A DNA stretch of 23,988 nucleotides from assembly GCA_002377645.1 (NCBI GenBank), contig DFQF01000077.1:9402-33389 (forward strand). Reading direction: 5' to 3'. Below, one piece after another: positions 1-8,652 of the stretch. The stretch is from Nitrospinaceae bacterium UBA3496 (GTDB lineage: Bacteria > UBA8248). Under the pieces are notes generated by a model. It was not told the DNA's origin and made no database searches. It worked only from the letters and a program-made list of their open reading frames with translations. Position 1 is the first letter of the stretch, and each line of letters starts with the position of its first letter. A program made the position numbers and the translations under genes.

Positions 1-80
1 AACGCGTGTATACATTTTTTAAGTGAAACTTGGCGATTTTTCTCTAAAGAAATTGAATTTTCTCTCAATCTAAACACCAT
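1..80 (-). CDS. ftsQ: Probable FtsQ, N-terminal fragment cut by the window edge
   Basis: An open frame of 26 codons begins with ATG at 80 and runs off the left edge. A strong SD (AGAGGAG) lies just before it, and the gap to the murB stop is 17 nt. The visible peptide (MVFRLRENSISLEKNRQVSLKK...) is polar and basic, as expected for the short cytoplasmic tail before the single membrane segment of FtsQ, the bitopic divisome protein that works with FtsL and FtsB. The call rests mainly on position: ftsQ commonly follows murB, or murB-ddl, in dcw clusters. No FtsQ-specific domain (POTRA) is inside the window, so ddl or an unrelated gene cannot be excluded, although Ddl does not usually begin with such a basic tail. 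Confidence 0.5.
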   Translation of the reverse strand, partial: MVFRLRENSISLEKNRQVSLKKCIHA

Positions 81-97
81 ATCTCCTCTTATAACAA

Positions 98-1042
98 TCA
101 AGCATGGGAACAAATCCGTGTTGGACTTTCTTCTTCTCCAATTATGTTAAGTTCTAAATTCAAATCAATATTTTTTTGTTTCTTCACTGTCCGTTGAATT
201 TCATCAATAAGGGCAAGCATATCCGATGATTTTGCCCCACCAGTATTTACTAAAAAATTTGCATGTACTTCACTAACCATAGCTGAACCAATACTTAGTT
301 TCTTGAGACCACATTCTTCTATTAATCTTCCAGCTTTATCATTTAGAGGATTTTTAAAAATTGAACCTGCACATGGTCTTCCCCAAGGCTGTTTTTTCTT
401 TCTACTGCTTAAATTTTGTTCATATAAATCTTCTAATTTTTCTTTACTTCCCCGCTTTAATCTAAGAATTGAAGAAATGACTACCCCGGGAGCAGGCAAT
501 TTAGTTGCTCTATAAGAAAATTCAATTTCTTCTTTACTGAGTGTCTTCATTTTCCTTTCTCCAAACGGTAACCAAAGAACACTCTCAATCAAATCCTCTA
601 CATATTGAGTGGCAGTTCCAGCATTCATCATTAACGCACCTCCAAAAGTACCTGGAATTCCCATTAATCTTTCGACACCTGAAAGTCCATTTGAAATCCC
701 AAACCGAACTAGAGAAGGAATTTTTTCAAATGCTCCAACAGCAACAAGAACTTCATCTTTATTTTCCAGCAAAACCTCTAAACCCTTAAAATTTTTTGAC
801 AAACTAATAACTAAGCCTCTTACTCCACCATCTAAAATTAGTGTATTCGCACCTCCACCAAGAACAGTTATTGGTAAATTGAAATTTTGAGAAATTTTCA
901 AAAGAGGAAATAAATCCTTTTCGTGTTCTGGAAAAGCTAAAAAATCTGCCTGACCTCCAATTTGCAAAGTTGTGTAAGGTGCAAGAAGTTCATCAAACAA
1001 AACTTCAAAAGGCATCCTAGAAAATTCAGTTTTTAAATCCAT
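98..1042 (-). CDS. murB: UDP-N-acetylenolpyruvoylglucosamine reductase MurB
   Basis: MurB is a cytoplasmic FAD enzyme that reduces UDP-GlcNAc-enolpyruvate with NADPH to UDP-MurNAc, the second committed step of peptidoglycan precursor synthesis. The 314-aa protein has the FAD-binding loop LGGGANTL at about 61-68 (GAN where GSN is usual), GIPGTFGGALMMNAG at 128-142, YRAT with the conserved Arg at 178, the catalytic Ser in GSIFKNP (Ser227) and the C-terminal catalytic Glu (Glu297) in LELNIIG. It looks like the shorter type II MurB that lacks the extra Tyr loop of the E. coli enzyme. The ATG at 1042 has a GAGGAAAG SD. The gene follows murC after a 24-bp gap and precedes the probable ftsQ. Confidence 0.95.
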   Translation of the reverse strand: MDLKTEFSRMPFEVLFDELLAPYTTLQIGGQADFLAFPEHEKDLFPLLKISQNFNLPITVLGGGANTLILDGGVRGLVISLSKNFKGLEVLLENKDEVLVAVGAFEKIPSLVRFGISNGLSGVERLMGIPGTFGGALMMNAGTATQYVEDLIESVLWLPFGERKMKTLSKEEIEFSYRATKLPAPGVVISSILRLKRGSKEKLEDLYEQNLSSRKKKQPWGRPCAGSIFKNPLNDKAGRLIEECGLKKLSIGSAMVSEVHANFLVNTGGAKSSDMLALIDEIQRTVKKQKNIDLNLELNIIGEEESPTRICSHA

Positions 1043-1066
1043 TCTTTCCTCAACACATAAAAAAAC

Positions 1067-2488
1067 TTATCCCTTAACATTTAATTCGTACTTCAATTTT
1101 TCTTTTAGCAATGTTCCTAGTTTCCATATATCTCCAGCACCCAAGGTAACAAATAAATCATTTGCTCTCAGCGTATTTAAAAGTTTTTCTATTCCATCAG
1201 TAGAGTTTTCAACTTCAAAACAATTATTCTTGCCATGTGCACGAATTCCTTCAAGTAATTTAGACGAATTTACGCCTTCAATAGGCATCTCTCCTGCAGA
1301 ATAAATAGGAGCCACAAAAAGAATATCTGCATCATTAAAGGAGGAAAAAAAAGATTTCATTAAATGGTGTGTGCGTGAAAATCTGTGTGGTTGAAAAACA
1401 ACAACGATTCTTCTATCCGGACAAGACTCTTTTAATGCTTTAAGCGTAGCTTTAATCTCTTCGGGATGATGACCATAATCATCATATAGCAAGATATCAG
1501 ATACTTCTCCTATAAGATCCATCCTTCTACTAATACCTTGAAATTCTTCTAATCCCAATTTCACTGAATCAAAAGGTATATTTATCTCCATAGCTAAAGC
1601 AATAGCACCTAAAGCGTTTAATGCATTATGCATGCCGGGCATAGGCACCTGAATTTCTCCTAGCTTTTTTCCAAAACGACAAACATCGAAAAAACTCTTT
1701 CCCCCAATATAACGAAAATTTTTCCCTTGATAGTCAGAAGTAATATCAAATCCATAAGTGAAAAATCTTTTTTCAATTTTGGGAATGATTTCTCTAATAG
1801 CAGGATTGTCATTACAAAGTACAGAAAAACCATAAAAAGGAATCTTATTTACAAATTCAAGAAAAGCATCCTTTATACTCTGGTAATCTTCATAAAAATC
1901 AAGATGTTCTTCGTCAATATTAGTAACGAGACCAACTGTTGGAGAAAGATCAAGAAAGGTCCCATCACTTTCATCCGCTTCTGCAACAAGAAAATCTCCT
2001 GCTCCTAATCTTGCATTGGAACCAAAGGCATTTAATCTTCCTCCAATAACAAAAGTTGGATCAAGTGAATCCTTGTATAAAATCGAAGCAACTAATGATG
2101 TAGTGGTAGTTTTTCCATGTGAACCAGCAATCGCAATACTGTATTTCATTCTCATTAGTTCGCTTAGCATTTCAGCTCTTGGTATAGCAGGAATCTTTTG
2201 CTTTCTCGCTTCAACTAATTCTTCATTATCAGGCTTAATAGCAGAACTATAAACTACAACGTTCGCACTCGTAACATTTTCCTTGTTATGTCCTTCAGTA
2301 AACTTAACACCTAATTCTTCTAAGCGAATTATCGCATCATTAATTGCAATATCAGACCCACTGACTGAATAATCTAGATTGATTAATAATTCTGCAATTC
2401 CACACATCCCTGTTCCTCCTATTCCGACAAAATGAATTTTGATGGAATGAAGAAACTTGGTGCTATTAGCATTCTTGACATTAATCAT
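1067..2488 (-). CDS. murC: UDP-N-acetylmuramate--L-alanine ligase MurC
   Basis: MurC is a cytoplasmic ATP-dependent ligase that adds L-Ala to UDP-MurNAc, the first peptide-stem step. Counting from the ATG at 2488 (473 aa), GIGGTG at about 22-27 is the UDP-binding Rossmann loop, GSHGKTTTT at about 122-130 is the Mur-ligase P-loop, and DEEHLDFY, the DDYGHHP segment and FQPHRFSRT belong to the central and C-terminal domains. A TTG at 2503, directly after the murG stop, would add five residues. I prefer the ATG because AGGGG lies 5 nt before it, whereas the TTG has no clear SD. Its SD sits in the short interval after murG, which suggests translational coupling. Confidence 0.95.
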   Translation of the reverse strand: MINVKNANSTKFLHSIKIHFVGIGGTGMCGIAELLINLDYSVSGSDIAINDAIIRLEELGVKFTEGHNKENVTSANVVVYSSAIKPDNEELVEARKQKIPAIPRAEMLSELMRMKYSIAIAGSHGKTTTTSLVASILYKDSLDPTFVIGGRLNAFGSNARLGAGDFLVAEADESDGTFLDLSPTVGLVTNIDEEHLDFYEDYQSIKDAFLEFVNKIPFYGFSVLCNDNPAIREIIPKIEKRFFTYGFDITSDYQGKNFRYIGGKSFFDVCRFGKKLGEIQVPMPGMHNALNALGAIALAMEINIPFDSVKLGLEEFQGISRRMDLIGEVSDILLYDDYGHHPEEIKATLKALKESCPDRRIVVVFQPHRFSRTHHLMKSFFSSFNDADILFVAPIYSAGEMPIEGVNSSKLLEGIRAHGKNNCFEVENSTDGIEKLLNTLRANDLFVTLGAGDIWKLGTLLKEKLKYELNVKG

Positions 2489-2503
2489 TAAATCCCCTAC
2501 CAA

Positions 2504-3586
2504 CTAATAGACAACAACTTCTTTACATATTTTTGCTACTGAGAACCTACTACAAGAGTCGTTAAATTCTTCAGCCTTAATAGACATCTCCTGCAAAGCC
2601 TTTCTATCATCAACGAATTTAGAAAGAATTGAAAAAAGTACTTCAGGCTCAAAATCTTCCTGTCTCACTAAAATTCCAGCTCCTTTATCCGATAGGAATT
2701 TGGCATTTTCTTCTTGATGGCTATGTGTCGACTCAGGGAAAGGAACTAAAAGCGCTGGTAAGCCCATAGCAGTAATCTCTGCAATTGTAACTGCCCCTGA
2801 CCTTGCTATAACAAAGTGCGCCCACCTATATTTATCAACAATATCAAACAGAAAACTCTTAACATCAGAATCCATATTTTCTTTCTCGTATGCACGAGAA
2901 ACCCAGTCAATGTCCCTATCTCCCGTCTGATGAACAAATTTCAATTCTGCACGCAACGAATGAAGTAGAGGCAAAGTTCTAACTACGATATCATTAATTG
3001 CAGTAGCTCCTTGACTACCACCAAATACTAAAATCTTTAATGGACCTTGCCAAAACGAATTTTCTCTATTAAACCCAGAATCAAATTCAGGCCTTAGAGG
3101 GAGACCACTATCAATTATCTTTTTCTTTCGAAAGAAATTCTTCTTCAATGGCATTCCTAATGCAATCTTAGACGCAAATGGAGATAAAATTCTATTAGCA
3201 ACACCAGGCACTGCATTTTGCTCAATTAAAACGATTGGTTTTCTCCTTAACCATGCTGCAATTATTGGAGAAACACTTGCGTAACCACCTACTCCTAAAA
3301 CTACATGGGGATTAAAAGTTTTGATAATTTCTAAAGACTGAAACAGACCACTAATTAATTGAAAGATTGACAGAATTTTCTTTCCTATCCTAACCCCAAC
3401 AAATCCAGATGCTTTTATACTCTTTATCGGAAGTCCTTCACGTTCAAGAATTTTAGCAAGCAATCCTTTTTTTGGTCCCACAAACAAAACTTCATTATTT
3501 GAGGAATCTGCTAACCAGGTTCGAGCTACGGCAACACCAGGATATACATGGCCACCTGTTCCACCGCCTGCTATCATTAATCTCAA
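2504..3586 (-). CDS. murG: Lipid II synthase MurG (GlcNAc transferase)
   Basis: MurG is a peripheral inner-membrane GT-B glycosyltransferase that moves GlcNAc from UDP-GlcNAc onto lipid I to make lipid II. The 360-aa protein shows the N-domain glycine loop GGGTGGH at 7-13, the second-domain GGSQGATAIN loop, and the donor-site stretch ARSGAVTIAEITAMGLPALLVPFP followed by HQEENA. The start is TTG at 3586: it gives the classic MurG N-terminus (MRLMIAGGGTGGH), has AAGGGGA about 6 nt upstream, and overlaps the ftsW stop in a TTGA arrangement. The next ATG (3577) is too far from that SD. It lies between ftsW and murC, the usual order. Confidence 0.95.
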   Translation of the reverse strand: MRLMIAGGGTGGHVYPGVAVARTWLADSSNNEVLFVGPKKGLLAKILEREGLPIKSIKASGFVGVRIGKKILSIFQLISGLFQSLEIIKTFNPHVVLGVGGYASVSPIIAAWLRRKPIVLIEQNAVPGVANRILSPFASKIALGMPLKKNFFRKKKIIDSGLPLRPEFDSGFNRENSFWQGPLKILVFGGSQGATAINDIVVRTLPLLHSLRAELKFVHQTGDRDIDWVSRAYEKENMDSDVKSFLFDIVDKYRWAHFVIARSGAVTIAEITAMGLPALLVPFPESTHSHQEENAKFLSDKGAGILVRQEDFEPEVLFSILSKFVDDRKALQEMSIKAEEFNDSCSRFSVAKICKEVVVY

Positions 3587-4770
3587 TTTTGTCCCCTTAA
3601 ATTTCTCATTCTAATCTTTTTAAAATTTTTGACTCGTTGAACTCTTTTCGACTTTCCGAATGATTCATAATCAGATTTTAAAGAATTTTTTGCGCTAATA
3701 TTCATTAAAATTCCAATTGAAGAATGCGTAATTAAAAGGGATGAACCGCCTAAACTAATCATAGGAAGGGGTATCCCTGTAGTAGGCACTAAACCAGTTG
3801 CTACTGACATATTTAAAAGACCTTGAACTGAAATTAAGAGCGTAGTTCCAAATGCAAGGAGAGACTGAAAATTACTTGAACAGTTATAGGCAATTTTGAA
3901 TCCACGAAGAAGAATAAGAGAAAAGAGTAATAAAACCAGGAAACATCCTATTAAACCTAGTTCTTCGCCAAGCACTGAAAAAACGAAATCCGTGTGTGGT
4001 TCTGGAAGATAAAAGAGTTTTTGTTTGCTATCACCGATACCCAAACCTGTAATCCCACCACGGGCGATAGCTAAAAGAGACTGGATAAGTTGATAACCCA
4101 TCCCAAGCGGATCTGAAAAAGGATCCATAAAAGCAAGTACGCGCTTAAAACGCCAAGGAACCAGAAAAACCATTAAAGAACATAAAAAAACAGTACAAAA
4201 CGTATAAGCAATTACATAATAACATTTAATCTCAGCTAAATACAATAAGATTCCAGCAACAATTAAAATGAGAAGTACGGTTCCTAGATCCGGTTGGAAA
4301 AGTATAAAACCAACCGTAACGCCAACTACTATTATAAAATGAAGAAAAATAGTACTGGGTTCATTTGTGATTCTTTTCTTTTCACTGAGTAGATTTGCTA
4401 AATGAAAGATAAGTATAAGCTTTGAGAACTCAGCCGGCTGAAAAGTAAAAGCGCCAACTCCTATCCATCTAGTCGCACCTCCGACAGTTCGACCAAAACC
4501 AGGAAGGAAAATTAGAGCTAAAAAAATCCACATCAAACAAATCAAGGGAAAAGATACTTTTCTAAATCTATCTATTTCAAGCATAAAGAATAAGAACATA
4601 GATAAAAATCCACAAAGCATCCATAATCCATGTCGTTTAATAAAATAATAAGAATCTCCATAATCTTCGTATGCCAGAATATTGCTTGCACTAAAAATCA
4701 TGACGAAACCAATAGCATTAAGAAATAATACTGAATAAAGAATCGTTTTATCTATATTTTTTCTTTTCAT
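3583..4770 (-). CDS. ftsW: Septal SEDS glycosyltransferase FtsW
   Basis: FtsW is a polytopic SEDS-family protein that polymerises lipid II into septal glycan in a complex with FtsI. The 395-aa protein has about ten hydrophobic segments and the family signatures FQPAEFSKL at 110-118, QPDLGT at 159-164, the PEPHTDF loop whose Asp (Asp261) matches the proposed catalytic residue of SEDS enzymes, GEELGLIG, and a PTTGIPLP motif followed by MISLGGSS, where most homologues have Tyr before GGSS. The C-terminal tail of about 40 residues is strongly basic. It starts at ATG 4770, only 3 nt after the murD stop; the SD is weak, so coupling to murD is likely. Confidence 0.94.
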   Translation of the reverse strand: MKRKNIDKTILYSVLFLNAIGFVMIFSASNILAYEDYGDSYYFIKRHGLWMLCGFLSMFLFFMLEIDRFRKVSFPLICLMWIFLALIFLPGFGRTVGGATRWIGVGAFTFQPAEFSKLILIFHLANLLSEKKRITNEPSTIFLHFIIVVGVTVGFILFQPDLGTVLLILIVAGILLYLAEIKCYYVIAYTFCTVFLCSLMVFLVPWRFKRVLAFMDPFSDPLGMGYQLIQSLLAIARGGITGLGIGDSKQKLFYLPEPHTDFVFSVLGEELGLIGCFLVLLLFSLILLRGFKIAYNCSSNFQSLLAFGTTLLISVQGLLNMSVATGLVPTTGIPLPMISLGGSSLLITHSSIGILMNISAKNSLKSDYESFGKSKRVQRVKNFKKIRMRNLRGQN

Positions 4771-4773
4771 TAA

Positions 4774-6147
4774 TTAATTCTCATATCTTTCATTAACTAA
4801 CTCTCGAAAAGTATTTCCTCGTTGAATATAATCATCGAATTGATCAAAACTTGAACAAGCAGGTGAAAACAGAACAGTTTGTCCAGAAATTACTCTTTTT
4901 GAGATGGCCGAAACCGCATCTTCCAAGTTGAAAACTATTTCAGTTTCAACCTCATTCTGAAAAAATTCATGAAACCTTTTCGCAGAATCTCCGATAAGAA
5001 ATATCTTTATAACTTTAGATTTTATGGCAGGTAAGATGTATTCTAGATCACTGTTTTTATCGAAACCTCCAGCTATAAGAATCACATCGTCTTGAAGACT
5101 TAAAATACTCATTTTTGTGGAACCTACATTCGTAGCTTTAGAATCATTTATCCAAGTAATCCCATCTTTTTTTGAAACTATTTCCATACGATGCGGAAGA
5201 CCTTTATAGTTTATTGCCGTTCTCTTCATTGCAATAATATCGGCCCCAAGAAAAGAACCTGCTGCACAAGCCCCTAAAAAGTTTTCTAGATTATGAAGAC
5301 CTGGCAAATAGATCTCTGCAATATCACATACTTCTTGAATGTCATCATCTGCAATTATGTATACTTTGTCATTTTTGACAAAAGCACCGTTTTTTACTGC
5401 TTCTTTTCTACTAAAAGTAAGAGTTCGTTGTTCGCCTTCAAACTCAAGATGTCTAGTAATAGGATCATCAAAATTTATTATTTTTACATCATCTTTTTTC
5501 TGATTACATAATAACTTTGCCTTAACTGAAAGATAATCTTCAATAGATTTGTGTCTGCCAATATGATCTTCTGTAACGTTTGTAATCATTGCAAGATAAG
5601 GACGGAGACTTGAGGAGAGCTCAAGCTGAAAACTACTGATCTCACTTAAAATAAAATCTAAATCATCAGTTTCATTCTCAACAACATCTATTAATGGCCT
5701 TCCAATATTTCCACCTACAGAAATTCGAAAACCACTATTTTCCAAAATTTCTGACAACATTGTTAATGTAGTTGTTTTACCATTAGTCCCTGTAATTGAC
5801 ACCAGAGGTATATTTGAAAGTCTCCAAGCAAATTCTATTTCGCTAACAACTTCTACTCCAGACGCGAAAGCAATTTGAACAAAATAATTATCTTCAGGAA
5901 CTCCTGGACTAACAATAAGAAGATCACATTTCTGAAAAGTTTCTTTTTTATGACCTCCAAACTCAGTTCTTACATTGCTTAAAATATTGCTATTCAGATC
6001 ATTTACGTTATGACTATCTGTAACAATTAATTCTCTACATTTTCCTATGAGGAAATTTGAAAGTGCAATACCAGTCTTTCCCATTCCCATAACAACAACC
6101 GTCTTTGATTTCAACTTCTGCGAAAAATTAATATTTTCTAATCCCAT
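4774..6147 (-). CDS. murD: UDP-N-acetylmuramoylalanine--D-glutamate ligase MurD
   Basis: MurD is a cytoplasmic ligase that adds D-Glu to UDP-MurNAc-L-Ala. The 457-aa protein has an N-terminal Rossmann-like loop GMGKTG at 21-26, the P-loop GTNGKTTT at 120-127, an NVTEDHIGRH segment, PGLHNLEN, and the MurD C-terminal signature WINDSKATNVGST. ATG 6147 has GAGATAGAG just upstream and follows the mraY stop by 4 nt. All three Mur-ligase domains are present and no key motif is missing. It sits between mraY and ftsW, the standard dcw position. Confidence 0.95.
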   Translation of the reverse strand: MGLENINFSQKLKSKTVVVMGMGKTGIALSNFLIGKCRELIVTDSHNVNDLNSNILSNVRTEFGGHKKETFQKCDLLIVSPGVPEDNYFVQIAFASGVEVVSEIEFAWRLSNIPLVSITGTNGKTTTLTMLSEILENSGFRISVGGNIGRPLIDVVENETDDLDFILSEISSFQLELSSSLRPYLAMITNVTEDHIGRHKSIEDYLSVKAKLLCNQKKDDVKIINFDDPITRHLEFEGEQRTLTFSRKEAVKNGAFVKNDKVYIIADDDIQEVCDIAEIYLPGLHNLENFLGACAAGSFLGADIIAMKRTAINYKGLPHRMEIVSKKDGITWINDSKATNVGSTKMSILSLQDDVILIAGGFDKNSDLEYILPAIKSKVIKIFLIGDSAKRFHEFFQNEVETEIVFNLEDAVSAISKRVISGQTVLFSPACSSFDQFDDYIQRGNTFRELVNERYEN

Positions 6148-6151
6148 AACT

Positions 6152-7237
6152 CTATCTCAATTTAAGGGTAGCAACGCTTAAAAGCGCTAATATAAGAGCT
6201 ACAATCCAAAAACGAATTGTAATCCTTGATTCGGGCCAATTCATTTCCTCAAAATGATGGTGTAGAGGAGCCATCCTGAAGACCCGTTTTCCTGTAATCT
6301 TGAAAGAAACAACTTGAATCAGGACAGATAAAACTTCTATTACAAATAGACCACATACAGAAAAAAGCAGAATTTCTTGTTTGATACTCAGAGCTATAAC
6401 AGCCAAGATAGAACCTAGGGATAATGAACCTACGTCTCCCATAAAAATTTGTGCTGGATAGGCATTAAACCAGAGAAAACCTAATCCAGCACCAAAAATA
6501 GTTCCACAAAGAATAGTTAACTCACCAGCACCTCTAACATGCTGGACTAGTAAATACTTAGAAATTTCTGAATGTCCGGCTACGTAACTGAAAATAAGAT
6601 ATGCTACTGCCGCAATTAACAATGGACCAATAGCCAATCCATCAAGACCATCAGTGAGATTAACTGCATTACTAGTTGCTACAATTACAATCGCGGCATA
6701 GGGAATAAATAATATTCCAAGCTGAGGCAAAAAATCCTTAAAGAACGGGAACATAACTACCGTTTTAAATTCTTTCGATACAAATCCTTTATAAAGCAGA
6801 AATCCTACTATCAGACCAATTACAAATTGGAAAAAAAACTTTTTCCCCGCAGTAAGACCTTTTCTGTTTTTCTTTACTACTTTTTTATAATCATCAAATA
6901 AACCCAATAAACCAAAAGTCACCAGAACAAAAAGTGAAAGAAGGACATACCTATTCGACAAATCGTTTAAAAGTAATGTTGAAATTAAGATAGATAGGAG
7001 GATAATAAATCCACCCATGGTCGGAGTGCCACGCTTAGAGAAATGAGACTGCGGTCCGTCTTCTCTAATTTCTTCCCCTATTTGCCTTCGTTTCAAAAAA
7101 CGAATAAAAGGAGGCGCTAGAAAAAACGAGAACAAAAAACCAAAAAAAACTGCAATAGCCGTTCTAAAAGTTATATATCTAAAAACGTTCAGAAATGCAT
7201 AATCATTACTTAATAAAAGAAAAGATTTGTATAACAT
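6152..7237 (-). CDS. mraY: Phospho-MurNAc-pentapeptide translocase MraY
   Basis: MraY is an integral membrane enzyme that transfers phospho-MurNAc-pentapeptide to undecaprenyl phosphate, making lipid I. The 361-aa protein aligns end to end with the E. coli length (360). It has about ten membrane segments, EDGPQSHFSKRGTPTMGG at 59-76, the catalytic Asp pair DDYKK at 115-119, NLTDGLDGLA beginning at 193, and the HHH cluster in APLHHHFEE near the C-terminus. ATG 7237 overlaps the murF stop by one base (TAATG), indicating coupling to murF. An AGAGGAG lies about 12 nt upstream, longer than optimal spacing. Confidence 0.96.
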   Translation of the reverse strand: MLYKSFLLLSNDYAFLNVFRYITFRTAIAVFFGFLFSFFLAPPFIRFLKRRQIGEEIREDGPQSHFSKRGTPTMGGFIILLSILISTLLLNDLSNRYVLLSLFVLVTFGLLGLFDDYKKVVKKNRKGLTAGKKFFFQFVIGLIVGFLLYKGFVSKEFKTVVMFPFFKDFLPQLGILFIPYAAIVIVATSNAVNLTDGLDGLAIGPLLIAAVAYLIFSYVAGHSEISKYLLVQHVRGAGELTILCGTIFGAGLGFLWFNAYPAQIFMGDVGSLSLGSILAVIALSIKQEILLFSVCGLFVIEVLSVLIQVVSFKITGKRVFRMAPLHHHFEEMNWPESRITIRFWIVALILALLSVATLKLR

Positions 7238-8652
7238 TAATTTAATATCTCCTCTGAGAAACGTTCCATACGACTAACACGAGAACCTTTTACTAAAACC
7301 CAGTCTCCTTTTGCAAAATTCTCATAAAACCAAGACAAGGCATCGTCAAGGAATTCAAAAGCTTTAAAATTTACAAAATTAAAATCTTTCTTAATTTCCT
7401 CTGCTGCTTCGGTCATTAACAAGCCAACAAGGATAAAAACACAATTTTTTTTAGTACTCATTTTCAAAAGATTAAGAATTAAATCCTTGTGAAGTTCAGA
7501 TTTAAGTTCTCCCAACTCACTCATATCTCCCAAGACAACAAATAATTTTGACTCTCTTTTCAATATTATTGCGGTTTTAAATGAAGAAAGCATAGAATCA
7601 GGATTAGCGTTATAAGAATCGTCAATTAAAAACGAATTTTCATAATCAGGCATTGGCTTTATTTTCATACGCATTGGCAAACTTGATGAATCTCTCAAAC
7701 CTCGGACTATTTCTTCCATAGACACACTCAAACAGGTAGCTACTGTAGCTGCAGCAACCGCATTTAAAACGCTATGACAACCAAACTGCGGAATCCATGC
7801 CTCTCTTTTTTCACCATTATAAAAAAGGCTAAACTTTGTGCCATTTTCATAAGGAAAACAAACATCTTCGAAAAAGAGACTATTGCGATCCGAAGAACCA
7901 AACGTTTGAACTTGCAAACCTCTTTCTTGGGATTTCTGTTTGTAAAAAGAACCATAATCGTGATCACCAGAAAAAACCATAAAACCATTTTTCGATACTC
8001 TATGAATAATTTCCCCCTTTGCATCTCGAACAGATTCTAAAGTATGCAAATTCTCCAAGTGAGCTCGAGCAATATTTGTTATCACTCCAACGTGTGGAAC
8101 TGCCATTTCTGCAAGACGTTCGATTTCTCCGAATCTATTCATCCCAATTTCGAAAACAGCTTTCTCATGCTCTTTTGTAATATTCAAGAGTTGCAAAGGC
8201 AGACCAATCAAGTTGTTTAAATTTCCTTCAGTTTTTAAAGTTTTATTGTTCTGACTCAAAATCGAAAACAACATTTCTTTGGTCGACGTTTTCCCGTTAC
8301 TGCCAGTAACACAAACTACAGGAAGGTCGAATTTAAGACGGTGAAATTTAGCAAGATCTCCTAGCGCTTTAAGACAGTCATCAACATAAATAACGGCAAT
8401 TTTAAATTCTTCTGAAGAACAATAATCATTACTCGTAATTAAAGCTTTTGCACCTTTTTGTTCTGCTTCTCTCAGGAAAAAATTTCCATCGAAATTTTCT
8501 CCTTTCAAAGCTATGAAAAGATCTCCTGGACTTATTTTTCTAGTATCCGTACATACTCCATAGACTTCAGTTAAACTCTCTCCCATCAAAATCTTTCCAT
8601 CTATTGCGGAGACAATTTCTTCAACATTAAATATTGGACATTTTGAGTTCAA
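7237..8652 (-). CDS. murF: UDP-MurNAc-tripeptide--D-Ala-D-Ala ligase MurF
   Basis: MurF is a cytoplasmic ATP-dependent ligase that adds the D-Ala-D-Ala dipeptide, completing the pentapeptide precursor. The 471-aa protein has the N-domain TDTRKISPGDLFIALKGENFDG (about 35-56), the P-loop GSNGKTST at 117-124, the EIGMNRFGEIERL segment typical of MurF, and DDSYNANPDSM in the C-terminal part. The start is TTG 8652, which overlaps the murE stop as TTGA; a GGGG lies 8 nt upstream inside the murE 3' end. The next in-frame Met, at residue 23, would cut into the first domain, so the TTG is preferred. Confidence 0.94.
   Translation of the reverse strand: MNSKCPIFNVEEIVSAIDGKILMGESLTEVYGVCTDTRKISPGDLFIALKGENFDGNFFLREAEQKGAKALITSNDYCSSEEFKIAVIYVDDCLKALGDLAKFHRLKFDLPVVCVTGSNGKTSTKEMLFSILSQNNKTLKTEGNLNNLIGLPLQLLNITKEHEKAVFEIGMNRFGEIERLAEMAVPHVGVITNIARAHLENLHTLESVRDAKGEIIHRVSKNGFMVFSGDHDYGSFYKQKSQERGLQVQTFGSSDRNSLFFEDVCFPYENGTKFSLFYNGEKREAWIPQFGCHSVLNAVAAATVATCLSVSMEEIVRGLRDSSSLPMRMKIKPMPDYENSFLIDDSYNANPDSMLSSFKTAIILKRESKLFVVLGDMSELGELKSELHKDLILNLLKMSTKKNCVFILVGLLMTEAAEEIKKDFNFVNFKAFEFLDDALSWFYENFAKGDWVLVKGSRVSRMERFSEEILN

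Noticed and set aside
7764..8040. Plus- and minus-strand open frames of 86-88 codons inside murF, and similar ones inside murB, murC, murD, rsmH, purH and folC
   Set aside because: They are out of frame with well-supported conserved genes and show low-complexity Phe/Leu/Ser-rich sequence without domains.
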